Shown one piece after another: positions 8,140 to 16,753 of a stretch of DNA of 64,000 nucleotides (positions are counted from its first letter, which is position 1; every line of letters starts with the position of its first letter). The stretch is taken from contig NZ_CP101989.1 in NCBI RefSeq assembly GCF_024508275.1, positions 372,001 through 436,000 on the forward strand, in the 5' to 3' direction. A program made the position numbers and the translations under genes. This DNA comes from Cellulomonas wangsupingiae (GTDB taxonomy: Bacteria; Actinomycetota; Actinomycetes; Actinomycetales; Cellulomonadaceae). The notes under the pieces are model-generated. The model was not told the origin of the DNA. It worked only from the letters and a program-made list of their open reading frames with translations, and ran no database searches.

Positions 8140-8155
8140 CGTTGGCATACCAACG
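8140..8155 (+). promoter_or_regulatory. Palindromic operator candidate before the gentisate operon
   Basis: CGTTGG-CATA-CCAACG is a perfect inverted repeat with six-base arms. It overlaps a direct repeat of GGCATACC (8133-8140 and 8144-8151). It lies about 30 bases before the GTG of the gentisate dioxygenase gene, where a repressor would block transcription. The MarR-type gene at 10986, at the end of the same cluster, is the obvious candidate binder, but this is inference. Confidence 0.5.
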
Positions 8156-8185
8156 ACTGGCGACGACGCCACCGAGGAGGCCACC

Positions 8186-9277
8186 GTGCACCAGATGGAC
8201 GGCACCGCCGACACCCCGGAGCTCCAGCAGCTCTACGCCGACTTCGAGGCCGAGAGCCTCGCACCCCTGTGGACGCAGCGCGACGACCTCATGCCCATGG
8301 CCCCCTCGCCGAAGGCCGTGCCGTACGTCTGGCGGTGGAAGGCCCTGTACGACATCGCCCGGCGCTCCGGCGACCTCGTCCCCGTCGGCCGCGGCGGCGA
8401 GCGACGCGCGATGGGCCTGGCGAACCCCGGCCTGCCCGGCACCGCCTACGCCACGCCCACGCTGTGGTGCGCGATCCAGTACCTCGGCGGCCACGAGACG
8501 GCCCCCGAGCACCGGCACAGCCAGAACGCCTTCCGGTTCGTCGTCGAGGGCGAGGGCGTGTGGACGGTCGTCAACGGCGACCCCGTCGCCATGCGCCGCG
8601 GCGACCTGCTGCTCACGCCGGGCTGGAACTACCACGGGCACCACAACGACACCGACCAGCCCATGGCCTGGATCGACGGCCTCGACGTCCCGTTCTCGCA
8701 CTACGCCGACGTCGGCTTCTTCGAGTTCGGGTCCGAGCGCGTCACCGACGAGGCGTCGCCGGACGTCTCGCGCTCCGAACGGCTGTGGGCCCACCCGGGC
8801 CTGCGGCCGCTGTCCGGGCTGCAGGACCAGACGAGCTCACCGCTCGCCGCCTACCGCTGGGAGCACACCGACCGGGCCCTGACCGAGCAGCTCAGGCTCG
8901 AGGACGAGGGGCACCCGGCGACCGTCGAGCAGGGTCACGCCGCGATCCGGTACACCAACCCGACGACCGGCGGTGACGTCATGCCGACCCTCCGCTGCGA
9001 GTTCCACCGGCTGCGCGCCGGGGCCGAGACGCCGGCGCGCCACGAGGTCGGGTCGGCGGTGTGGCAGGTGTTCGAGGGCGAGGGCACGGTCGTGCTCGGG
9101 GACACCGAGCACCGCGTCGAGACCGGTGACCTGTTCGCCGTCCCCTCCTGGGTGCCGTGGTCGCTGCACGCCGACACGCAGTTCGACCTGTTCCGGTTCA
9201 CCGACGGGCCGATCATCGACCGGCTGCAGTTCACGCGCACCTACGTGCCCGGGCAGCGCAACGAGGACCTCGCGTGA
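8186..9277 (+). CDS. Gentisate 1,2-dioxygenase (cupin)
   Basis: This 363-residue bicupin opens the aromatic ring of gentisate (2,5-dihydroxybenzoate) to give maleylpyruvate, using Fe(II) and O2. The N-terminal cupin has the iron-ligand pattern PEHRHSQNAFRFVVEGEGVW (about 107-126) and GDLLLTPGWNYHGHHN (about 141-156), with the H-x-H and later His residues seen in this enzyme. A second cupin follows (ARHEVGSAVWQVFEGEGTVV and GDLFAVPSWVPWSLHA). The length matches the family. The start is a GTG with GAGGAGG five bases before it. It is the first gene of an operon whose next two genes carry out the following two steps, which makes the assignment firm. Confidence 0.92.
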   Translation: MHQMDGTADTPELQQLYADFEAESLAPLWTQRDDLMPMAPSPKAVPYVWRWKALYDIARRSGDLVPVGRGGERRAMGLANPGLPGTAYATPTLWCAIQYLGGHETAPEHRHSQNAFRFVVEGEGVWTVVNGDPVAMRRGDLLLTPGWNYHGHHNDTDQPMAWIDGLDVPFSHYADVGFFEFGSERVTDEASPDVSRSERLWAHPGLRPLSGLQDQTSSPLAAYRWEHTDRALTEQLRLEDEGHPATVEQGHAAIRYTNPTTGGDVMPTLRCEFHRLRAGAETPARHEVGSAVWQVFEGEGTVVLGDTEHRVETGDLFAVPSWVPWSLHADTQFDLFRFTDGPIIDRLQFTRTYVPGQRNEDLA

Positions 9278-10128
9278 GGCTGGGGACGCTGCGTCTGTCC
9301 GCCCTCGGCGACGGGGAGCCGACGGCGACCGTCGCGGTCCGCCTCGACGACGACCTCGCGGTCGAGGTGCCCGGCGTCGCCGACGTCGGTGCGCTGCTCG
9401 CCGCCCTCGACTGGCGCGAGCGTGCGGCAGCGGCCGACGGGCGGCGGCACGCGCTCGCGGGCCTCGAGCCCCGCGCCTGGGCGCCGCCCGTGCTGCGGCC
9501 GTCGAAGATCGTGTGCGTCGGGCTGAACTACCGCAACCACATCCTCGAGATGGGCCGCGATCTGCCCGAGCACCCGACGCTGTTCGCCAAGTACCCCGAG
9601 GCGCTCATCGGCCCGTACGACCCGATCGTCCTGCCCGCGCACGCGGCGGACGCCGTCGACTGGGAGGGCGAGGTCGCCGTCGTCGTCGGCGCGACCGCCC
9701 GGCGGCTCGACGAGGCCGCCGCGGCCGACGCGATCGCCGGGTACGCGGTCCTCAACGACGTCACCATGCGCGACTACCAGTACCGCACCGCGCAGTGGCT
9801 GCAGGGCAAGACGTTCGAGGCGACGACGCCGTTCGGGCCGTGGCTCACCGTCACGGACGCGCCGCCCGCCGGTGAGCTGCGGACCGTCGTCGACGACGAG
9901 CAGGTGCAGCACACACCCGTCGACGACATGGTCTTCGGCCCGGCCGCGCTCGTCGCGTACGTCTCGCAGATCCTCACGCTGCACCCCGGGGACGTCATCG
10001 CCACGGGCACGCCCGGCGGCGTGGGCCACGCGCGCAAGCCCCCGCGCTACCTGCGGCCGGGGCAGGTGCTCACCACGTCCGTCACCGGCCTGGGCGAGCT
10101 CCGCAACGACGTCGTCGCGGAGGCCTGA
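9274..10128 (+). CDS. Fumarylacetoacetate hydrolase family protein, probable fumarylpyruvate hydrolase
   Basis: This 284-residue protein shares GTGA with the stop of the dioxygenase gene, so the two are likely translationally coupled. It has the FAH-family core: KIVCVGLNYRNHILEMG (substrate loop), DWEGEVAVVVG (the two metal-binding acidic residues), YAVLNDVTMRDYQYR (third acidic ligand, with the downstream QGKTFEATTPFGPW) and LHPGDVIATGTPGGVG. In this operon the expected reaction is hydrolysis of fumarylpyruvate to fumarate and pyruvate, the last step of the gentisate pathway. The N-terminal 80 residues form the usual extra domain. A similar protein at 23192 belongs to the other cluster and probably has a different substrate. 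Confidence 0.88.
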   Translation: MRLGTLRLSALGDGEPTATVAVRLDDDLAVEVPGVADVGALLAALDWRERAAAADGRRHALAGLEPRAWAPPVLRPSKIVCVGLNYRNHILEMGRDLPEHPTLFAKYPEALIGPYDPIVLPAHAADAVDWEGEVAVVVGATARRLDEAAAADAIAGYAVLNDVTMRDYQYRTAQWLQGKTFEATTPFGPWLTVTDAPPAGELRTVVDDEQVQHTPVDDMVFGPAALVAYVSQILTLHPGDVIATGTPGGVGHARKPPRYLRPGQVLTTSVTGLGELRNDVVAEA

Positions 10129-10129
10129 C

Positions 10130-10912
10130 GTGCCCGCACGCACCGACCGGACCACCGACCCGGACCTGCTCGCGGCCCTGCTGCTGGCCCGGCGCGGGCA
10201 GGCGTACTTCTCCCGCAAGCTCAACGAGCTCGGCAACGACGAGCTCGACGTGCCGTCGCTGGTGCCCGGGTGGACGCGCCGGCACGTCGTCGCGCACGTC
10301 GGGCTCAACGCGCGCGCGCTCACGCGCCTGACCGAGTGGGCCGCGACGGGCGTCGAGACCCCGATGTACGCGTCGCGCGAGGAACGGGACGCGGAGATCG
10401 AGTACGGGGCGACCCTGCCGGCGCGGGCCCTGCGGAGCCTGTCCGCGCACGCGGCCGTGCACCTCGACGTCGAGTGGCGCGACCTGCCGCCCGCGGCGTG
10501 GGCGGCCCCGGTCCGCACCGCGCTCGGGCGCACGGTGCCGGCGAGCGAGACGGTGTGGATGCGCACGCGCGAGGTCTGGGTGCATGCCGTCGACCTGGAC
10601 AACGGGGCGTCGTTCCGGCAGCTGCCGCCCGAGCTGGTCGACGCGCTGCTCGCCGACGTGGCCCGGATGTGGGGTGCGCGGCCGGGTGACGAGCCCGTAC
10701 CCGTCCTCGAGCCGACGGACCGGCCGCGACCGGCGGCGCAGTCCGCGGCGGGTGCCGTGGCCGGTGCCGGTGCGGAGGCACCCGTCGGCGACGGCGTGCG
10801 CGTCCGCGGCCGTGCCGCCGACCTCGCGCGGTGGGCGACGGGCCGTGGCGGTGCCGCCCTGCTGACGACGGCGGACGGTTCGCCCGTCCCGTCACCGCCG
10901 CGGTGGCTGTGA
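10130..10912 (+). CDS. Maleylpyruvate isomerase, mycothiol-dependent type
   Basis: This 260-residue protein starts at a GTG at 10130 with GGAGG six bases before it, right behind the hydrolase stop. It has the DinB-like four-helix N-terminal domain of the MDMPI family: the PGWTRRHVVAHVGLNARAL segment (about 43-61) carries conserved metal and thiol ligands, and MRTREVWVHAVDLDNG supplies another helix with a His. The C-terminal alpha/beta domain ends in TTADGSPVPSPPRWL. The enzyme converts maleylpyruvate to fumarylpyruvate using mycothiol, the actinobacterial thiol. With its two upstream neighbours it completes the gentisate pathway to fumarate and pyruvate. Confidence 0.9.
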   Translation: MPARTDRTTDPDLLAALLLARRGQAYFSRKLNELGNDELDVPSLVPGWTRRHVVAHVGLNARALTRLTEWAATGVETPMYASREERDAEIEYGATLPARALRSLSAHAAVHLDVEWRDLPPAAWAAPVRTALGRTVPASETVWMRTREVWVHAVDLDNGASFRQLPPELVDALLADVARMWGARPGDEPVPVLEPTDRPRPAAQSAAGAVAGAGAEAPVGDGVRVRGRAADLARWATGRGGAALLTTADGSPVPSPPRWL

Positions 10913-10985
10913 GCGACCACCCGCGCGGACAACGCCTCAGGTGCCGGGACGTGCGCGAGCTGAGACCCCGGCCCCGCCTGGGACG

Positions 10986-11441
10986 ATGGCGCGCGTGACC
11001 GAACCGCTGGACCTCGCCCACCACACCGGGTTCCTCGTGCGCCGCACGCAGCAGGCGCACCTCGCGGCCTGGGCGCAGGAGGTCGGGCCGCGGTTGACGA
11101 ACGTGCAGTTCGGCGTGCTCAACGTGCTGCACCGCCGCGGCGAGGCCAGCCAGCGCGAGCTCTGCGACGACCTGGACCTCGACCGCTCGACCATCGCGGG
11201 GCTCGTCGCGCGCCTGGAGGCCCGCGGGTTGGTCGCGCGCGTGCGCGCCGCGGACGACCGTCGCCGCAACGTCGTGCGGCTCACCGACGACGGCCTCGCC
11301 CTGCTCGACGAGCTGGTCCCGGCGGCCGCGCGCGTGGACGACGTGCTGACGTCCGCGCTGACCCGTCAGGAGCGACGGACGCTGCAGGCGCTGCTCACCA
11401 AGATCCTGGCGGACGGCCAGGCGGCCCCGACGGAGGACTGA
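10986..11441 (+). CDS. MarR family transcriptional regulator
   Basis: This 151-residue protein has the winged-helix core of MarR proteins: TNVQFGVLNVLHRRGEASQR (helices 2-3), ELCDDLDLDRSTIAGLVARL (recognition helix) and GLVARVRAADDRRRNVVRLT (the wing with the D-x-R-R sequence). MarR members often release DNA on binding phenolic compounds, and this gene directly follows the gentisate operon on the same strand. It is therefore a good candidate for the operon's regulator, acting at the palindrome at 8140 (inference). The ATG at 10986 is taken as the start; a GTG nine bases later is equally possible. Confidence 0.85.
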   Translation: MARVTEPLDLAHHTGFLVRRTQQAHLAAWAQEVGPRLTNVQFGVLNVLHRRGEASQRELCDDLDLDRSTIAGLVARLEARGLVARVRAADDRRRNVVRLTDDGLALLDELVPAAARVDDVLTSALTRQERRTLQALLTKILADGQAAPTED

Positions 11442-11481
11442 GGGACGGCCGCCGGGGACCGTGGCCTGGCAGAGTCGGCGC

Positions 11482-12222
11482 ATGGTCCTCTACGACGACA
11501 TCGGCAGGACGTACACCGCCACCCGCCAGGCCGACCCCCGCATCGCCGCGCAGATCGACCGGGCTCTCCAGGGCGCGTCGACCGTCGTGAACGTCGGCGC
11601 CGGCACGGGGTCCTACGAGCCGCCGACCACCGTCGTCGCCATCGAGCCCAGCCTGACGATGATCGACCAGCGCCCCGTCGGGGCTGCCCCGGCCGTGTGC
11701 GCGGTGGCCGAGTCGATCCCCCTGGAGGACGACGCGGTGGACGCGGCCCTGGCGGTCCTCACGGTGCACCACTGGACCGACCTGGAGCGCGGGATCGCTG
11801 AGATGAGGCGGGTCTCACGTCGCCGCGTGGTGGTCCTGACGTTCGACGAGACCATGACCCGTGACTTCTGGCTGCTGCGCGACTACCTGCCTGCCGCACG
11901 GGAGTACGACCGGGCGCACGCCGTCCCGATGGAGCGTCTCGTCGCGGCGCTCGGCCCGTGCGAGGTGGAGGCCGTCCCCGTGCCTCACGACTGCGTCGAC
12001 GGGTTCGCCGCCGCCTGGTGGAGGCGGCCCGCCGCCTACCTCGATCCCGCGGTCCGGGCGGGCATCTCGGTGCTGAGCCGGGTCGGCGACGCGGAGATCC
12101 GCCGCGGTCTGGAGCGGCTCGAGAACGACATCGCGACGGGCGCGTGGGCCGAGAGGTACGCCGACCTGCTGGCGCTCGACGAGCTCGATGCCGGCTACCG
12201 TCTCGTGACCCTCGACCTGTAG
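11482..12222 (+). CDS. SAM-dependent class I methyltransferase
   Basis: This 246-residue protein has the Methyltransf_11-type fold: motif I is TVVNVGAGTGSYEP (about 34-47), the acidic end of strand 2 is VAIEPS, motif II-like is AVAESIPLEDDAVDAALAVL and the post-motif is VHHWTDLERGIAEMRRVSRR. It resembles small-molecule methyltransferases of the UbiE/BioC group. The substrate is unknown. The start is the ATG at 11482. It is the first gene after the gentisate operon and MarR gene, with no evident functional link to them. Confidence 0.85.
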   Translation: MVLYDDIGRTYTATRQADPRIAAQIDRALQGASTVVNVGAGTGSYEPPTTVVAIEPSLTMIDQRPVGAAPAVCAVAESIPLEDDAVDAALAVLTVHHWTDLERGIAEMRRVSRRRVVVLTFDETMTRDFWLLRDYLPAAREYDRAHAVPMERLVAALGPCEVEAVPVPHDCVDGFAAAWWRRPAAYLDPAVRAGISVLSRVGDAEIRRGLERLENDIATGAWAERYADLLALDELDAGYRLVTLDL

Positions 12223-12278
12223 GCGGAGCCGAGAGCTGTCACAGAGCCGTCCGCGACGAGCGCGGGTAGCGTGACCGG

Positions 12279-13061
12279 ATGCCTGCCCGAGAGCCGCTGC
12301 GCCGTCTGCTCGCGTGGTACGCCGACCGGCCCGTGCTCCGGGCGGTCCTGCCCGGCGTCGCGCTCATGGCTCTCGGCCTGCTCGTCTTCTGGGGCATGTT
12401 CGACGCGGTGCAGGAGCGTGACGACTTCTCCCTGTGGGACCGGCCGGTCCTCGAGTTCCTGGTCGGCACCCGCAGCGACGTCGTCACCGCGGTCCTCGGC
12501 GCGCTCACGTTCGTCACCGGTCCGACGGTGCTGCCGGTCATCATCCTGGTCGCGTGCGTGGCCTGGGGCCTGCGCGCGCGCGAGTGGTGGCGGCCGCTGC
12601 TGCTCGCCGGCGCCATGATCGCCTCGACGCTGCTGTCGCTCCTGGTCAAGGGCCTCGTCGCCCGGCCCCGCCCGCCGGAGGAGACCATGTACATCCCCGG
12701 CTCGGAGACGACCGGGTCGTTCCCGTCCGGCCACACCATCGGGACGGCGACCTTCCTGCTGGTCGCCGGGTACCTCGTGGCGAGCCGGAACCGGACCTGG
12801 CGGGTCGTCGTCGGCTGGCTGGTCGTCGGTGTCGTCGGTGCCGCCGCGGTCGCCCTGAGCCGCCTGTACCTCGGCTACCACTTCCTGACGGACGTCGTCG
12901 CGGCGGGCGGCCTGGCCGTCGTCGTGCTCGGCGTCGTCACCGTCGTGGACCGCATCCACGTGATGCGCGGCCTGCCACCGAGCGAGCCGGAGCCCGGCTG
13001 GAGCCCGGAGCCGCCGCCCGGGCTCACGCAGTCCGCGAGCCGCCTGACGGACGACTCCTGA
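12279..13061 (+). CDS. PAP2 family membrane phosphatase
   Basis: This 260-residue integral membrane protein has about six hydrophobic helices. It carries the three PAP2 phosphatase motifs in order: KGLVARPRPP (K-x6-R-P, about 125-134), PSGHT (about 149-153) and SRLYLGYHFLTDV (S-R-x5-H-x3-D, about 192-204). All expected catalytic Lys, Arg, His and Asp residues are present. Family members dephosphorylate lipid phosphates such as phosphatidic acid or undecaprenyl pyrophosphate at the membrane. The C-terminal tail after 235 is Pro-rich and probably disordered. It converges on the ABC ATPase gene, 18 bases away. Confidence 0.9.
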   Translation: MPAREPLRRLLAWYADRPVLRAVLPGVALMALGLLVFWGMFDAVQERDDFSLWDRPVLEFLVGTRSDVVTAVLGALTFVTGPTVLPVIILVACVAWGLRAREWWRPLLLAGAMIASTLLSLLVKGLVARPRPPEETMYIPGSETTGSFPSGHTIGTATFLLVAGYLVASRNRTWRVVVGWLVVGVVGAAAVALSRLYLGYHFLTDVVAAGGLAVVVLGVVTVVDRIHVMRGLPPSEPEPGWSPEPPPGLTQSASRLTDDS

Positions 13062-13079
13062 CGGACGGCCACCTGGCCC

Positions 13080-13886
13080 TCACGCGTCCGCCGGGACCGC
13101 CTCCCCGCGCTTCGCGCGCTGGATCTGCTCGTACACCTGCGTCCGCAGCTCGGTGAACCGCGGCATCGCCCGGGTCGTCAGCTGGTCGCGGTGGGCCGGC
13201 AGGTCGATCGCCAGGTCCTGCTGCACGACGGTCGGCGACGACGACAGCATCAGCACGCGCTCGCCCAGGTACACGGACTCGTCGATGTCGTGGGTGACGA
13301 ACAGGACCGTCACCCCGAGGTCCTGCCACAGCCGCCGGACCAGGTCCTCGAGGTCGGCGCGGGTCTGGGCGTCGACGGCGGCGAACGGCTCGTCCATCAC
13401 GAGGACCTCGGGCTGGTAGGCCACCGCGCGGGCGATCGCGACGCGCTGCTGCATGCCGCCGGACAGCTGCCACGGGTAGGTGTCCAGCGCGTGGCCGAGC
13501 CCGACCTCGGCGAGCGCCCGCTCGACCGTGGCGAGACGCTCGCGGCGCGGCACGCCCTGCGCCTTGAGCGGCAGCCCCACGTTGTCGCGGACCGTCAGCC
13601 ACGGGTAGAGGCTGCGGCCGTACTCCTGGAACACCACGGCCATCTTCTTCGGTGGCGCGCTGACCTCGGCGCCGTCGAGCGTGACCGAGCCCGCGGTGGG
13701 CGGGAGCAGGCCCGACAGGCACTTGAGCAGCGTCGTCTTGCCGCACCCGGACGGGCCGACGATGCAGACCAGCTCGCCGGGGCGCACGTCGAACGTGATG
13801 TTCCTGATGGCCTCGACGGGCCCGGAGGCGCCCTGGTAGGTCTTCTTCAGGTCCCGGACGGACAGCAGGGGCGTGTGCTCAGGCAC
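13080..13886 (-). CDS. ABC transporter ATP-binding protein, nitrate/sulfonate/taurine type
   Basis: This 268-residue ATPase has Walker A GPSGCGKTT (about 44-52), Q-loop VVFQEYGRSLYPWLTV, signature LSGGMQQRVAIARA, Walker B VLVMDEP and switch His THDIDES. The sequence type is SsuB/TauB/NrtD, the importer class for sulfonates, nitrate, pyrimidine precursors and some aromatic acids. It overlaps the upstream permease gene by eight bases. It is the last gene of a minus-strand operon: binding protein, permease, permease, ATPase. The neighbouring PaaX regulator and acyl-CoA synthetase suggest uptake of an organic acid that feeds the catabolic genes (inference). Confidence 0.92.
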   Translation of the reverse strand: MPEHTPLLSVRDLKKTYQGASGPVEAIRNITFDVRPGELVCIVGPSGCGKTTLLKCLSGLLPPTAGSVTLDGAEVSAPPKKMAVVFQEYGRSLYPWLTVRDNVGLPLKAQGVPRRERLATVERALAEVGLGHALDTYPWQLSGGMQQRVAIARAVAYQPEVLVMDEPFAAVDAQTRADLEDLVRRLWQDLGVTVLFVTHDIDESVYLGERVLMLSSSPTVVQQDLAIDLPAHRDQLTTRAMPRFTELRTQVYEQIQRAKRGEAVPADA

Positions 13887-14664
13887 GGGCGACCTCCTTC
13901 GAGCCGTGGTACCAGTGCAGCACCCGGCGTTCGACGAGCTGGAAGACGGCGGCGACGGCGACGCCGATGATCCCGAGCAGCAGGATGCCGCTCCACATCT
14001 CCGCGACCATGTACTGCCGCTGGAAGTACACGATCTGGTAGCCGAGCCCCGACGACGAGGCGAACATCTCGGAGATCACCATGAGGATCAGGCCGATCGA
14101 CAGGCACAGCCGCACCCCGGCCATGATCTGCGGGCTCGCGGCGGGCAGGACGACGTACCGGTACGCCAGCAGCCCGCGGACCCGGTAGGACCGCGAGGTG
14201 TCGACGAGCACCGGGTCGGTCCCGCGGACACCCTCGACCGTGTTGAGCAGGACGGGCCACACGCTGCCCGAGACGATCACGGCGAGCTTCATGGTGTCGT
14301 CGATGCCGAGCACGAGCATGAGGACGGGCACGAGCACGACGGGCGGGATCGCGCGGAAGAACTCGAGCATCGGCTCGAGCAGCGCCCGCAGCCACGGCGT
14401 CGCACCGATCGCGGTGCCCAGGACGATGCCGATGACGATCGACAGCAGCACGCCGACCGCGAACCGGCCGAGGCTCGGCAGGACGTCGTCCACGAGCGTC
14501 TGGGGCGCGAGCCACGTGGTGACGAAGGCGTCGAGCACGCGCGCGGGCGGGGGGTAGTAGAGGTTCGTCGTGCCGCGCGTGGCCAGCGCCCACGCGAGCA
14601 CGAGCAGGACGGGCAGGCCGGCGGCGTAGCCGACGGACGCGAGCACGCGGCGCGCGGCGGCCAT
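13879..14664 (-). CDS. ABC transporter permease, SsuC/TauC type (second)
   Basis: This 261-residue inner-membrane protein has about six transmembrane helices and the BPD_transp_1 coupling loop, VDTSRSYRVRGLLAYRYVVL followed by PAASPQIMAGVRL (EAA-type motif). The start ATG at 14664 shares its A with the stop of the preceding permease gene. With the other permease it should form a heterodimeric channel. Nitrate/taurine-type importers often use one permease gene as a homodimer, so two different permeases next to one ATPase is a small peculiarity. Confidence 0.9.
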   Translation of the reverse strand: MAAARRVLASVGYAAGLPVLLVLAWALATRGTTNLYYPPPARVLDAFVTTWLAPQTLVDDVLPSLGRFAVGVLLSIVIGIVLGTAIGATPWLRALLEPMLEFFRAIPPVVLVPVLMLVLGIDDTMKLAVIVSGSVWPVLLNTVEGVRGTDPVLVDTSRSYRVRGLLAYRYVVLPAASPQIMAGVRLCLSIGLILMVISEMFASSSGLGYQIVYFQRQYMVAEMWSGILLLGIIGVAVAAVFQLVERRVLHWYHGSKEVARA

Positions 14665-15581
14665 CACGCGGCCGTCTCGCGGCGGACGGACGGGTGCCAG
14701 TGCAGCACGCGCCGCTCGACGATCCGGGTGGCGAGGTTGACGAGCAGCCCGAGCAGGCCGGTGACCAGCACGAGGGCGTAGAGCCCGGGCGCGTCGGGCG
14801 CGGAGCGGTACACGTCGATCTGACGGCCGATGCCGGGGTTGCCGATGACGAGCTCGGCGGTGATGGTCAGCACCAGCGCGATGGACGCGGCGAGCCGGAA
14901 ACCGGTGATGACGTACGGCAGGGCCGTCGGCAGGACGACGTGCCGCAGCCGTTGCAGGCGGCGCAGGCCGAAGCTGCGGGCGGTGTCGTCGGCGACGGTA
15001 TCGACGTCCGCGATGCCGTACAGCACCTGGATGAGCACCTGCCAGAACGGCGCGTAGACGACGACCACGAGCGCCGCCTCCCGGGAGAGGCCCGCGACGA
15101 GCACGGCGAGCGGGATGATCGCGACCGAGGGGATGGGGCGCAGGAACTCGATCGTGCTGTGCGTGGCCCGGCGCAGGAACGGCACGAGGCCGATGACGGT
15201 GCCGACGACGACGGCGGCGACGGACGCGATGCCGAGCCCGAGCGCCCAGGTGACGACCGTGTCGCCCAGGGCCGACCAGAACCGCGGCTCGCCCAGCTCG
15301 GTGACCAGCCGCGCGGCGGTCGTCGTGAACCGCGGCAGGTACGCCGGGTCGACGACCTCGGCCAGGGCGACGAGCTGCCACGTGACGGCGAACCCGAGGA
15401 CGCCCAGCGCGCCGAGCGTCGCGGAGCGGGCACCGCGCCGTCCCGGGCCGCGCTGTCCCGTGCCGCGCTGTCCGGTGCCGCGACCGCGACGGCGCGTCCC
15501 GGCGTCGTCCGGGCGTCCGGCCCGGGACCGGGCGACGTCGCCCGGTCCCGGGCCGGTGGCCGTGCTGGTCAGCGGGGTCAC
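14664..15581 (-). CDS. ABC transporter permease, SsuC/TauC type (first)
   Basis: This 305-residue permease starts with a GTG at 15581 that overlaps the stop of the binding-protein gene (GTGA). An Arg/Gly-rich N-terminal tail of about 45 residues precedes the first membrane helix (LGALGVLGFAVTWQLVAL). The BPD_transp_1 loop is ADDTARSFGLRRLQRLRHVV followed by LPTALPYVITGFRL. Its C-terminus (VERRVLHWHPS) parallels that of the second permease (VERRVLHWYHG), so the two are paralogues, perhaps from a tandem duplication. Confidence 0.9.
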   Translation of the reverse strand: MTPLTSTATGPGPGDVARSRAGRPDDAGTRRRGRGTGQRGTGQRGPGRRGARSATLGALGVLGFAVTWQLVALAEVVDPAYLPRFTTTAARLVTELGEPRFWSALGDTVVTWALGLGIASVAAVVVGTVIGLVPFLRRATHSTIEFLRPIPSVAIIPLAVLVAGLSREAALVVVVYAPFWQVLIQVLYGIADVDTVADDTARSFGLRRLQRLRHVVLPTALPYVITGFRLAASIALVLTITAELVIGNPGIGRQIDVYRSAPDAPGLYALVLVTGLLGLLVNLATRIVERRVLHWHPSVRRETAA

Positions 15582-16567
15582 TGGTGGATGAGCTCGTCGA
15601 GGTCGGGGGCCTGGTCGAAGAACTCGTGCTCGACGGCAAGGTCGGCCAGGCCCTGCAGCACGTCCTCGTCGATCTCGGTCGAGAACTCGGGGAGCGGGAG
15701 GTTCGCCGCTGCGGCCTCGGGCAGCGACATCTCCGTGACGAGCGAGGCCCGCACGGCCTCGTCGTTCTCGGCCGCCCACGCGAACGCGGCGGTGAAGGCC
15801 TCGCGCACGGCGTCGACGAGCTCCGGGTCCTCGGCGACGGTGGCGCCGGTGGTCTGCAGGACGAGCGTCGGCAGGCCGGGCAGCGCGGACTGGTACGGGT
15901 CGACGACCCGCGCGCCCCCGCCGCCGACGATCATCGAGACGAACGGCTCGGGCACCCAGGCCGCGTCGATGTTGCCGGCGGCGAGCTGCGCCTGGGCGTC
16001 GGGGAACGCGACCTCGACGAACTCGATCGTGCCGGGGTCCCCGCCGTCCTCCTCGACCGCGGCCATGATCGTCAGGTCGCCGGCCGCGCCGAGCGAGTTC
16101 ACGGAGACCTTCTTGCCGGCGAGGTCGGCCGGCGACGTGATGTCGCTGCCGGCGCCGACGACGACCGAGTTGATGTCGTCGCCCTCGGTGAGGCTCTGCG
16201 CGTAGTTGGCGACGATCGCGACGTCCAGACCCTGCAGGCTCGCCCGCATGGCCCCGAAGGGCTGACCGAGCGAGAAGTCGATGTCGCCGTTGAGGAGGGC
16301 GGGCATCGCCTGGGCGCCACCCTGGATCGGCTGCACCGTGACGTCGAGGCCGTGCTCGGCGAAGATGCCGGCCTCGACGGCGGCCCACAAGGGGGCGGTC
16401 TCGCTGATGGTCAGAGCCCCGATGGTGACGGCGCGGGGGGAGTCGGCGTCCGGGGCGCCCGACGCCTCGGCCTCCGCCTGGGGCGCGGGGTCGGACGACG
16501 AGCACGCGGCGAGCCCGAGCGACAGGGCCGCGACCAGCGCCGCCACGAGAGCAGGACGTCGGTTCAT
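15578..16567 (-). CDS. ABC transporter substrate-binding lipoprotein, SsuA/NMT1 type
   Basis: This 329-residue protein has a lipoprotein signal peptide ending in LAAC (Cys at about 22), followed by a Ser/Ala/Asp linker. The NMT1/SsuA-like periplasmic-binding fold follows: TISETAPLWAAVEAGIFAEH, GLDVTVQPIQGGAQAMPALL, NGDIDFSLGQPFG, then SPADLAGKKVSVNSLGAAGD and AGNIDAAWVPEPF. Such proteins bind small anions or amine and aromatic compounds outside the membrane and hand them to the permeases. The ligand is not evident. It is first in the operon and is read divergently from the PaaX regulator gene across 186 bases, which suggests joint control. Confidence 0.9.
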   Translation of the reverse strand: MNRRPALVAALVAALSLGLAACSSSDPAPQAEAEASGAPDADSPRAVTIGALTISETAPLWAAVEAGIFAEHGLDVTVQPIQGGAQAMPALLNGDIDFSLGQPFGAMRASLQGLDVAIVANYAQSLTEGDDINSVVVGAGSDITSPADLAGKKVSVNSLGAAGDLTIMAAVEEDGGDPGTIEFVEVAFPDAQAQLAAGNIDAAWVPEPFVSMIVGGGGARVVDPYQSALPGLPTLVLQTTGATVAEDPELVDAVREAFTAAFAWAAENDEAVRASLVTEMSLPEAAAANLPLPEFSTEIDEDVLQGLADLAVEHEFFDQAPDLDELIHQ

Positions 16568-16666
16568 GGGGGTCCTCAATTCCTCATCGAATCTCGGTGA
16601 CGGGCGGTAGCTCCGCACGCCGTCGGGACCGACCGCGCTCGGACCATGCATGACACTCGTCCAGCA

Positions 16667-16695
16667 ATCGTGCAGTTGAATGTCATACGTGTCAA
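16667..16695 (-). promoter_or_regulatory. Promoter candidate for the ABC importer operon
   Basis: On the minus strand, TTGACA (16695-16690) is followed after 17 bases by CACGAT (16672-16667), a consensus -35 with a weak -10. The spacer contains TGTCATACGTGTCA on the plus strand (16681-16694), in which TGTCA occurs twice. This lies in the divergent region between the importer and the PaaX gene, so it is a likely place for regulator binding. The binder is inferred. Confidence 0.4.
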
Positions 16696-16753
16696 TGATC
16701 CGCAGGCGGCCCGACGTCCGTGCGTGACGAGCCGCCGTGCGAGAATCGCGCCC

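Noticed and set aside
13080..16567. Assigning the ABC importer to sulfonate or taurine uptake
   Set aside because: No sulfonate monooxygenase or taurine dioxygenase gene is nearby, and the neighbours are CoA-linked catabolic genes, so the ligand is left open.
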